The notes under the pieces are model-generated. The model did no database searches and was not told where the DNA came from. It worked only from the letters and a program-made list of their open reading frames with translations. From NCBI GenBank assembly GCA_016758905.1, contig JAEPQZ010000014.1, forward strand, positions 434,001-498,000: a DNA stretch of 64,000 nt. Direction: 5' to 3'. The DNA comes from Umbelopsis isabellina (taxonomy: Eukaryota > Mucoromycota > Umbelopsidomycetes > Umbelopsidales > Umbelopsidaceae). The stretch's first letter is position 1. Every line of letters starts with the position of its first letter. The translations under genes were made by a program, and so were the position numbers. Positions 55,137 to 64,000 of the stretch are shown in pieces.

Positions 55137-56274
55137 ATGAGTCTCGGATTTGATGAAGATTTGCCCGAAAACGTTTACGAATTCAATGAGATGAGAAAGA
55201 AGCTCCACTATGAGAAGACTGGTATCGCTTCTCTCTTGAAGCCTGCTCCTGTTGTTCAACATCTTCCCGCATTTGACCTTAAGGGCAACGCTACCTTTGA
55301 AGCCTACAAAGCTGCTGGAAAGTTGACTGGAAAGTTCGTTTTGATCACAGGTAAAGTAGTCAAACAAAATTGAGACGATGAATTTTGTTTTCTACTGCAA
55401 ATATTGACGATACATATAGGTGCTGACAGTGGTATTGGTCGCTCCATCGCCACTCTTTACGCTCTGGAAGGTGCCGCTGGTATTACCATCGTCTACCGTG
55501 ATGAAGAAGAAGATGCTGATGCTTCCTACACCAAGAACATGATCGAAGGTCAAAGCAACTGCAAGATCAACCTCATTGCTCGCGATATCGGTTTCGAAAA
55601 CACCTGTCAAGAAATCATTGATTCTCACATGAATGCCTTCGGCCGCCTTGACATTTTGGTCAACAACGCTGCTGAACAACACAAGGTCACCAGCATTGAA
55701 GATTTGAACTGTGACACCGTTGAACGCACCTTCCGCACCAATGGTAAATATCTTTTTATGTAACGCTGGTTTAAATCGTTCTAGAACTAATAACTCCATG
55801 TAGTTTTCGGTGTCATCTTCCTTACTAAGCTGGCTGCCAAACACATGGTAGCCGGTGGCTGTATCATCAACACTGCATCTGTTGCTGCCTACCGTGGTAT
55901 GGATGTTTTGGTAGATTACTCTGCCTCTAAGGGTGCTGTTGTTGCCTTCACTCGTGCCCTTTCACAACAATTGACCACCAGACACATTCGTGTTAATGCT
56001 GTGGCTCCCGGACCTGTCTGGACTCCTCTCATCACCAACACTTTCAACTTGGAAGAAATTCAGAACTTTGGTGCTCATCCTCCATTCAAGCGACCAGCAC
56101 AGCCCGTTGAAATTGCTGCATGCTTCGTCTTCCTTGCATCCAATGATTCCAGCTATATTTCCGGCCAGGTAACCTACCATTTTTTCTTCTTTGCTTATTT
56201 CATGTACCAAACTAACATTTGAATCAAATCTATAGGTCTTGCATCCAAATGGTGGTATCACCATGAACACCTAG
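55137..56274 (+). CDS. Short-chain dehydrogenase/reductase (YghA-like)
   Basis: NAD(P)-dependent classical SDR with a longer N-terminus like bacterial YghA/YhdG. Exons 55137-55350, 55420 to about 55743, about 55803-56167 and 56236-56274. The cofactor motif is VLITG+ADSGIGRSIA (TGxxxGIG) spanning intron 1 (55351-55419). The catalytic triad is seen as NTASVAAYRGMDVLVDYSAS (Ser, Tyr) and SKGAV (Lys); RLDILVNNAAEQHK is the NNAG-type motif. Near the end are APGPVWTPLI and RPAQPVEIAACFVFLAS, with the last exon giving VLHPNGGITMNT. About 310 residues. Codon use is strongly biased to C/T-ending codons, suggesting high expression. Substrate unknown. The neighbour GH1 gene is divergent. Confidence 0.88.
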
Positions 56275-56687
56275 ATTCATACCTATTCTAAAAACCAAGA
56301 TCCAAGGTGTCTCATTCATTTAACTAGAAACAGGGCAGTCCCTAACGAAACAGTCGCAAATAATATCGATATGTAGTATATCGCAATTTTTAGAGGCTTG
56401 TTTGTAATAAACATGATCATCAATGCAATTCAAAATAATTTGACTGCGCGGAAACCGGCATTTAGCATAGACGATTCCATTTTGCGCAGTAAGGTACTAA
56501 AAAGTAAACTCAATTCTCCCATTTTTGGCACAATCACCTCGTTGTGCCCAATCAAAAGCCCTTGAGGCTAAGTAGCTCTTGGCGTGACTGTCACATTCTC
56601 GTTGCATGCCAAGATATCTGATTTTGTACAAAAGGCAACTGATTTTACTTGTGTTCCAAAAAAACACACTTCTCTTCTCTTACCAAT
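56275..56687. other. Intergenic
   Basis: Promoter region of the LITAF-domain gene. No gene seen. Confidence 0.4.
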
Positions 56688-57125
56688 ATGACACTGGTGA
56701 ATGATACCAAGAACCCTCAAATGTTCAATGCGTCTGAGCAGCCGCCTGTTTCCGAGCAGTCAGCTACGGGACCGTCCGTTAGGGAAGTGCCACCACCACC
56801 ATACAGTCCATCATCGGAACAAAAGAAGCAGCAGTCCCCATCGCACACTGTGCCTCTCGATCGCCTGGGAGAAGACCCCGAATCCATATTATGCCCTGAA
56901 TGTGGATATGTAGGACCATCAAAAGTTACGCATAGAGTTGGTGGGTGTGCAGTACTGTCAGTGGCTGGTTTATTGCTCTTTGGTTGCACAATTTTCGGAT
57001 GTTGCCTCTTGCCACTATGTATAAATGGGTTCAAAGATGCTGAACATCGCTGCCCGCGATGCCGTTGCGAACTCGCAACCTATTCCAGATTAGAACGACG
57101 GGCCATGACTGGACGCCGACATTAA
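56688..57125 (+). CDS. LITAF-domain zinc-binding membrane protein
   Basis: 145 residues, no intron. The N-terminal half is Pro/Ser-rich with PPPPYS, a PPxY-like WW/NEDD4 ligand. The C-terminal LITAF domain has ILCPECGYVGPSKVTHR (first CxxC), a hydrophobic membrane-inserting helix (CAVLSVAGLLLFGCTIFGCC, then LLPLCI) and HRCPRCRCELATY (HxCxxC). LITAF proteins sit on late endosomal membranes and act in sorting. The start MTLVNDTK at 56688 is taken as it follows a clean leader; an ATG at 56649 in the same frame would add 13 residues. Confidence 0.88.
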   Translation: MTLVNDTKNPQMFNASEQPPVSEQSATGPSVREVPPPPYSPSSEQKKQQSPSHTVPLDRLGEDPESILCPECGYVGPSKVTHRVGGCAVLSVAGLLLFGCTIFGCCLLPLCINGFKDAEHRCPRCRCELATYSRLERRAMTGRRH

Positions 57126-57369
57126 TACCATTCTCACCGCTAGTATAGTTGCATAAATGCTCAGAAACCAGCCACACAAATTGTATTTTTACTCATCAAC
57201 ACATTTAACAGGAAACTATAATAAAGAAAGAATTTACCTAAAGTGTACTTCCAAATGCGGGTCGTGTTTTTTAGATCGCTTTTCTGGGTCAGCCTTTTTC
57301 AGGCTGTGCTTGTGCAACGATCAATCAGTATATAAAACTTTTGGCCTACCTGAACGTGCATATGCTTGA

Positions 57370-59181
57370 ATGCCACGCTTACTCACTGATATCACAATAA
57401 GTCAACATAAAACTTTAGACCAGACGAAAGAAGGTACTGCAGCGATGACGCCAAACACCAATAACAGCATCTTCACAAAATACTTGCGCAAACTTCGGCA
57501 CTCCGAAAACAAAGTTGATCATGTTAAACCTCACAAAGATATAGCCAAAAACGAGAAAACGGAATTCGATCGCTTTAGAAGAGAAGAGTACTCTAGAATC
57601 GACGAATCAGGAACTGTATATCTGGACTATGCAGGAGCTGCTTTGTATCCAAGAAGCTTGCTTATCAAGCATTACGAGTTCCTTGAAAAGCATATACTAG
57701 GAAACCCTCATTCTGCTAGCTCTGCGTAAATAGCCATGTCCTAAGATTGACCAGAACCATTTTTAGTGCTGCTAATGAGCTAATGTTATTATACCAAAGG
57801 TCAATGTTGTCGAGTCAGGTAGAACTACAGGCTCGACAAGGGGTTTTGGACTACTTTGATGCGGACTCGGATCAGTATATGGTTGTCTTTACGAGTAATG
57901 CCAGTGCTGGTTTGAAATTGGTAGCGGAAGCATATCCATTTGGACCAGACAAAGCACTTATTTTAAGCGAAGATTCTCACAATTCCTTGCATGGAATGAG
58001 AAAATATGCGTCCCAAGCAACCGCACAAACTATTTATTACGAAGTCCACGATACAGGGTTGGTAAATACGGAAAGTTTTCAGGTTCGTGTGATACACATC
58101 GAGCTTTGGTGTAACGCAAACTTAATGTGACTTGTATAGAAAGTGACGAATGCAACAGAAAGTGGTGGGCACTTAGCTCCATCTGGAGAGAGAGGCTTGG
58201 TCGTGTTCACTGCTCAAAGCAATGTCACAGGAATCAAGCAAGACTTGGGATTGGTAGAAAAAGCCCGTCTAGCCGGCTTTGATACTATCGTGGATATTGC
58301 CGCTTTGGCCACTACTTCCCGGGTGTCCATAAACAGTATCAAGGCTGACGCAGCCGTAGTCTCATTCTATAAATTATTTGGTAAGCGATCAAAGTCACCT
58401 ACAAGTTATGCTTTATGCCTAACAAGACAATGCCTGCCATGATCAGGTTATCCAACAGGGTTAGGTGCCTTGATCATGAAACAGAAGTTTGCACAAAAGT
58501 TACGCAGACCATATTTTGGCGGCGGGACTATCGAAACGGTCCAAGTACCAGGGAATAATGTTACAATGACAGAAGGGCCTAGTAGGTTTGAAGTAAGGAT
58601 CTGAGTCCCTGGCGTAATTCGTATTTTCACTGGATAGATCAACTTACAAGATCTTCACATCGCAGGATGGTACAACCAACTTTCTGGCTTTGCCAGCGGT
58701 GATCTACGGTCTACGGTTTATGGATGAACATATTGACAAGCTGGAAGTACGAGTTCGCACTTTAATAGATTTTACAAGACAAGCTTTATCTATTATTCGG
58801 TACAAAAATGGTATACGGCTAGTCACCATACATGGGACAGATGACGCTGCAAGGCGAGGAGGAACTTTGGCATTGACGTTCCATAAAAGCAACGGCGACG
58901 ATGTAGCATGCGAAAAAATAGAAGTCTTAGCCAATAATGAAAAGATATCACTTCGGTCAGGCTGCTTGTGCAATCCAGCTATGACGGCCATTCTATTGAA
59001 GCGTAGAAACGATATCCAAACCATAGGTGAACACCTAACATTTTCCGATTTACTGGAAAAAATGGGAGTAGATTCCTTGGGTATTGTCAGGATATCCTTT
59101 GGCATTGCTTCTAATCATGAAGATGCAAAAAAGTTTTTGTCTTTTGCTAAGCGGCTTGCCACTGGCCTAGAATTGGACTAG
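57370..59181 (+). CDS. Molybdenum cofactor sulfurase-like protein lacking a MOSC domain
   Basis: PLP enzyme of the class V aminotransferase fold. Moco sulfurase adds the terminal sulfur to the molybdenum cofactor of xanthine dehydrogenase and aldehyde oxidase. Seen: YLDYAGAALYPRSLL, GNPHSASS, VVFTSNASAGLKLVAEAYPF, EDSHNSLHGMRKYA, FTAQSNVTGIKQDLGL, DTIVDIAALAT, the PLP-lysine site VVSFYKLFG+YPTGLGALI, RRPYFGGGTIETVQVP and the Cys loop LRSGCLCNPAMT. About six exons; joins such as FYKLFG+YPTG are clear, the first near 57728 is approximate. The chain stops after ATGLELD, so the C-terminal MOSC half of MOCOS/HxB is missing and no MOSC-like sequence follows. It may be a complete short form or work with a separate MOSC protein. 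An ATG at 57445 is an alternative start. Confidence 0.85.
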
Positions 59182-61847
59182 AGAGATGAGCCACTTGTTA
59201 TCAAATAAAGCCATGCTTCCAAATCCGTCACTTCATAACGGTCTATCATTTACGCTAATGATATCAGTGACGATATAGCCTATTCGTGAGAAGTGATAAA
59301 CCAGTCTTAACCAGTTCTTAGAATAATTAGGTTCACATGCGACGACACTTTGCTCTCCTTTCGCTCCAAGTATAGACATGCATCCTCAGCGATCCTGTCA
59401 CGGCCAACATTGCAGTGTAACATTAACGTAGTCCCGCGATGCTTCTCGATGCTGCTCGGGAACACCAAAGGAAACGATTGACAGACCTATACGACCCGCG
59501 AATAGATAGGTGATACAATATTAATTGCTACCAGTCATCACATCATGAGCGAATATATAACTTAGTAGTCAAAGAATGATATTACAAATTTGTATCAATA
59601 ATAAGAAGATACAGCTTCATTCAATGGCTCATATCCATATCGCCAATGTCAAGCAGCCACCGATAGACGTGCTGTTTATGTCCATGTGTCTAGCAGCTGC
59701 TGGATATGCAAAACACATATTGTCCGTCTGGTGGACGTTCGAAATTGCTGTACGGCGTCATTGTGGGGGGATACACACAGATCTACATGATAACAATACC
59801 ACTTTGGCCAAGTACAAAGAGACCGCCCAAAGTCTTGAATGTTGCAAATGGGATGGAACAAATAGAAGATCACTGCTGGCAGTGTCATTTAATTTGCCAC
59901 AGTAGCCACTCATGTTGGAACAAGTGTGATATGGCTTTCCTGTTGTGTGAAATCAACGTGACTGGGTAGCGAGAAAGGTGACGATCATTCGAGGAGGCTT
60001 TACCAATGGAGTAAGGATCTTTGGAGATTTACCTAGATAGAGTATGTCAAATTGGGGATATTTGTAACCAGATTGTGTGTATCACAACAACAATTCTCTC
60101 AGGCACTCGCACGAAATAAAATAACAAAAGCCTCTATGAAAATGGCTGGGATATGCAACATCAGCACCATATATATCTAGTCGATTTTCCCAAGGTGTAT
60201 AGCTTGTGAATGGGATAAAACCATCATGAACAAAAAAATTGAAAGTACACGATAACGATACATGTCAGCATATGCAAGGAAAGTGTGTGATTGCCTGCGA
60301 TCCAATACATTGGTTTGCTTTCACTGGCATGCTTCTCTAATCCAGCAATGCATCCCTGAATTTGGTGGATGAATTGGCAACAAATATCCTAAAATGAGAA
60401 GTTTAATATATTAAAAAACGAGTTTATGTGTTGGCCAGCCCGCTATTATTTTTCGATGTCAGTCAAAGTGTCCGGGATATCGTCGTACGAACGAGCCTTG
60501 CGAAAAAGCCATAACTACCATGTGACATGAACGAAAGGAAAAATTTCATGGCGCAAAAAGGCATGAAGTAGTCATAAAAAGGGTAACTGCGGACGATGAT
60601 CAAGCAAAAAGAGCACAACAGACTTGGTGACCTCACTTGTGCGGACTGTGATACCGCGTTATTTTTTTATATTTTTATCATATCCTAGAGTATATCGTAC
60701 GATATTCGCATGAAATTAGACTTTTGGGTCATTTGTAAGAACGGATAAGGCGGGAAAGATAATCTGTAAAGAGAAGGTCGCAAAGTATAGACTATGGGAT
60801 TATACGCGTCGTTCTGAGAATCGATAGGAGCTCAGATATGGTTATGCCTTTTTTTTTTTTCGCTAATCCTCTTCATAGGATAGCCAAGGCGGCGGCGCTT
60901 TAGCTTATGGTTTCACACGAAAAATGCTAAGATCGGTGCCTCGAAATTTTGCCTTGAAAAAGGGGCCCCAGCACACAGTGGTGGTACTGTTTGCTTCTGC
61001 TTAAAACATAAAATGGTTATATCAATGTGAATCTGGAGCCACCACATGTATACTGCTTACTGTTTGCAACTAGTTATCCGTTTTCGATTTGTCCGACGAC
61101 ATTCACCATTTGGTTTTCCTATAAAGATCTGATCACATTATTTTTAAAGAAAAAAAACCTGTTTGCACCAATATATAGGAATACCGTCAATAGATTATCT
61201 TTTTGTTGACAAACTGGCATTTCAAGAGCCGAGACAAGTCATCAAGAAAATCCGAGTTAACTACAAAGTGCAATAGTGGGCTGGAAGATATCCAATTATG
61301 CTCTAGTTCAATAAGACATGAAAAATAAGTCCAGGTTAGCGACCATGGGTTTTGTATGAAGGGGGGGGGTCCAAAGACCGGTAGGTTTGTGTTGCCCAGC
61401 AAGTTTTTGACGGGTCGAACGTATAGGGCAAACGCGAGTAGGTGGTGTTGGAAGAGGGGGGAGAAGTGGCACAGCGGTCCGCATGGCGGGGACAAACCTT
61501 GGCGATCGTGCCATTCTGATCGTATTACTTGTTACTCGGCTGCCTTCTAGGTTGTGTTCTTTAGTTGAAATAGGTTATTATACTTTTTCCACTTGAACTG
61601 CAAACCCCCTTTTCCTTTGCATCTCCCGTGCCTTTTTACTCTTTTTACTCCTGACTGCCCTTCTTCACATATTTTTTGGGATTTTTTATTTCCTCTTTTC
61701 CTTTCCACCGTATCGACTGTTTTAGTTTTTTTTCCTCTTCTTCCTTTCTGTTCTTCATACCATTTCTCCCCTGTCGACCTCGACTTGCTTCTCTCACATT
61801 AGTCCCTCTTTCTTGTATTTCAAAATATCTCTCTCACATTTATTGCT
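59182..61847. other. Long intergenic region upstream of the VTS1-type gene
   Basis: 2.7 kb without a supported gene; frames such as 59576-59905 and 61187-61495 carry no known pattern. It contains a T run (about 60848-60861), an ACGCGT at 60804-60809, a nine-G run near 61361-61369 and a pyrimidine-rich leader (61590-61840) just before the ATG. It may be an extended promoter or a long 5' leader. Confidence 0.45.
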
Positions 61848-64000
61848 ATGGCCACCAAATCAGACCACCATCATTTACACAGCGCTGACATGATGCGGTC
61901 GTTTCCCAAACAGCCGTACATCACTTCAAACTGCGACAGACCGCTCTCAGATCTCATAAACGTAACACACCACTCTTCAAAACCACTCAGCAACGTACGG
62001 CCAACATCTGATATTATACAGGCGGCTCATATATATAGAAATTCCATTTCATCAGAAGGTTCGTTATCAATTATACTGTTTTTACACGGCTGCCATAGCA
62101 CATCTTTTGTGGCGGATTCCCAACGGTGCTTTTCTACCACCTCATAATTATAAGTGTTGGCATAAAGAGACGATGGTGATATATCTCAATTATACTGACT
62201 AGTATCTAAATCTCTCACAGCTGAAGCAATCGAAAGTTGGGTTGAAAATATACAGCATTACCAAAAAACAGTGGAAGCCATGGCTACTTCCAAATTGGAC
62301 CCAAAGTTTAAAGACGACCTAAACCGCGTGAATGACTGGTTCCGATTGTTAAGCGAGCCAGAAAGAACTACTACGTTATATAGCATAGTACAACATGCCA
62401 CTCAAGTTCAAATCCGTTTTCTAATAGCAGTGCTCACGAAGATGGCCAACGAAGACCCGTTAGGGGCTCTACTCTTATCAGGACCAAGCCAAGAAAAAGG
62501 TAAACAATTGGAACCGTGTTTCATGTACTGTTTCGACATATGCAAACGCGTGCACTTTCCTAACCCAAACTTATTTAGATCCCTTCATGTCCAGTTCAGC
62601 AAAGCAATCTGAGCTTGAATCGCAGCAAAGATTGCGCTCAGCATATCCCGCGCGTAACAAACTAGCTTCCCGAAATATGTATCGGCAATCTAATGCATTC
62701 AGCGAGCCTGATGAGTTGAGCCGCCGTAGACAAAACGACTTGCTATCAGGGAGACTTCTAGGCATCTCAGACTCTGGCATTCTTTATGAGAAGGCCAAGG
62801 CTCTACAACGGGCTGCCATAGGGAGTAATTCCATCTCTTCGGTACTCAACCCTTCATACTTGAAATCCAATGGTCCACCACCGCCAGTGAAACGACCATC
62901 TTCTATGTCTAATCTGTCTAGTCCATCATCTATGAATATTGGCAATGACTGGCCATCAGCATTGCCCAAAGCAGATTCGTCATCCGGTGGCACAGTCTCG
63001 GCCAGGAGCAGTTTAGCTGACTCTTCGTCGACACACAGCACACTGGGCGGACACAGTAGTAGCAGTGAAGGATTATCTGAATGGTCACCACTTTTGGCTC
63101 CCAAGAAGCATTTGCAGGACCAAAGCTTTGACTGCCTTGATCGTATTGATCGCATTGACCGACTTGATCGTATTGACCGCCTTGATCGACTTGATCGCCC
63201 TGCGATATACGATAGTAAATGGGCTCCTGCAGGTACTCGACTGGAAAATAATAATGAGCAAGATACCAATTGTATACCAAAGCCAGTGCTATCTTCCATC
63301 GATACCATGCGTTCTAGCCTCTATAATAATACGGAACAGAAGCATAGGCGAATATCTGAAGAATTCATTGGTATACTTGAAGAACCCAGACCTACATCTT
63401 CCATGCTTAGCAACCACAATGACTCTATGCGCTTCCTAGACACTGATCCCAAATCACGTTCTAAGCCGTCACCGATATTACCAGTAAAATATACCAGGCA
63501 AATGAGCAATAGCACCCCTACTGGACTTAGGTATTCACCCCTATTGTCTCCATTGCCCAGCCCAAAACCACATTCTCGTTCTTCCAATCGCTCAACATCA
63601 CCACCATTTCGGGCTTGGCCGCCATCGCCAGCCAGCAATACCAACTATACGCAATTCCTCAATCCTAATGATGGACTGAACGCTGTAGAATACTCAAGCG
63701 ATCATAGTGATGGCTCCGTGGAGAGTCACAATGAACCAGGGCATTTGACAGAAGCCGCTATGAATAGAAGGCGGAGAGCGTCTGCAGCCCGAGCGGCCAA
63801 AGACAAGATTGCTGCCGAAACGATCGATTTTGAGCTAATGTCCGATGTTCAAGCCTGGTTGCGTACGCTACGATTACACAAGTACGCATATGCCTTTGAA
63901 GGTCTCAACTGGCAACAGGTTGTTCGCATGGATCTCGATGCCATGGAAAAAGCAGGTGTAAATACCCTCGGCGCTCGTCGTAAACTACTTAAAGTATTTG
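61848..64000 (+). CDS. VTS1: Vts1/Smaug-type SAM-domain RNA-binding protein (partial, runs off the end)
   Basis: Vts1/Smaug binds stem-loops (Smaug recognition elements) and recruits deadenylase to destabilise mRNAs. Exons 61848 to about 62058, about 62220-62499 and about 62580 to the window end. The N-terminal part (AIESWVENIQHYQKTVEAMA, KFKDDLNRVNDWFRLLSEPE, SIVQHATQVQIRFLIAVLTK) is the conserved Vts1 N-terminal helical region. A long Ser/Pro-rich linker carries a seven-unit (L/I)DR repeat (63136-63198). The SAM domain begins SDVQAWLRTLRLHKYAYAFE, then NWQQVVRMDLDAMEKAGV and LGARRKLLKVF; the basic LGARRK loop contacts RNA. The C-terminus is not in the window. The second exon's 5' splice site (GTTCGT) is weak. 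Confidence 0.9.
63136..63198 (+). repeat. In-frame 9-base minisatellite encoding (L/I)DR
   Basis: Seven units of CTTGATCGT-type nonamers (with ATTGACCGC-like variants) in the Vts1 linker, encoding Leu/Ile-Asp-Arg repeats with no interruption. Likely to vary in number. Confidence 0.9.

Noticed and set aside
33789-59181. Possible metabolic cluster (hydroxylase, peroxiredoxin, dehydrogenase, Nudix, SDR)
   Set aside because: The genes are separated by unrelated housekeeping genes, lie on both strands and include no backbone enzyme or transporter.
60804-60809. ACGCGT in the 2.7-kb gap
   Set aside because: Single copy more than 1 kb from any start codon; expected by chance, and a reminder that single MCB hits are weak.

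Overview
The window is nuclear DNA of a filamentous fungus, most likely an early-diverging Mucoromycota species (Mucorales-like). This is an inference. The genes are dense and intron-rich, and introns are short (about 45-130 bases) with GT..AG ends and CTAAC/CTAAT-type branch sites. The gene set is fungal: DASH subunit Dad1, a Zn2Cys6 regulator, Slm-type PH protein, a SOG2-type RAM protein, Mrd1 and Vts1. No rRNA, tRNA, CRISPR array or recognisable transposon was seen.

Layout. 0.6-6 kb: a beta-trefoil (ricin-B-like) protein, PDK1 kinase (minus) and the YEATS protein Yaf9 (minus). 6-11.3 kb is the accessory part: a tandemly duplicated gene for a small Cys-rich secreted protein (one copy whole, one broken), an M20 amidohydrolase, a perfect inverted repeat, and a second small secreted-protein gene whose frame is interrupted by a stop. 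11.4-17.2 kb: Dad1, an HTH + Myb/SANT-like protein, TRAPP subunit Trs23, CDC45 and mitochondrial ribosomal protein mL43. 17.4-25.4 kb: Mrd1, a UVRAG/Vps38-like protein and homoserine dehydrogenase. 25.8-31.5 kb: a disordered WW-domain protein, a SOG2-domain protein, a stand-alone GAT-domain protein and an oxidoreductase-like (OXLD1) mitochondrial protein. 33.8-40 kb: a sterol-desaturase/fatty-acid-hydroxylase family enzyme, an SR-type RRM protein, a Zn2Cys6 factor and IST1. 40-48.7 kb: a Prx5-type peroxiredoxin, a 3-hydroxyisobutyrate-dehydrogenase-like enzyme, a Nudix hydrolase, a small membrane protein, an FHA/G-patch (AGGF1-like) protein, cytochrome c1 and phosphatidylserine synthase. 48.9-59.2 kb: Slm1-like protein, secreted GH1 beta-glucosidase, a short-chain dehydrogenase, a LITAF-domain protein and a molybdenum-cofactor-sulfurase-like protein without a MOSC domain. 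The window closes in a Vts1/Smaug-type RNA-binding protein that runs past the end.

Most genes are unrelated housekeeping functions, and nothing here reads as a biosynthetic cluster or defence island. The more unusual items are fine-structure ones: an Mrd1 start codon split by an intron, a peroxiredoxin with a 3-base coding first exon followed by a 21-base exon, three stop-free introns whose length is a multiple of three, the Cys-rich secreted gene duplication, the HTH/SANT-like combination, the MOSC-less sulfurase and the LRR-less SOG2 protein. Exon boundaries were worked out by eye from splice signals and frame, so they are approximate unless exact positions are given.
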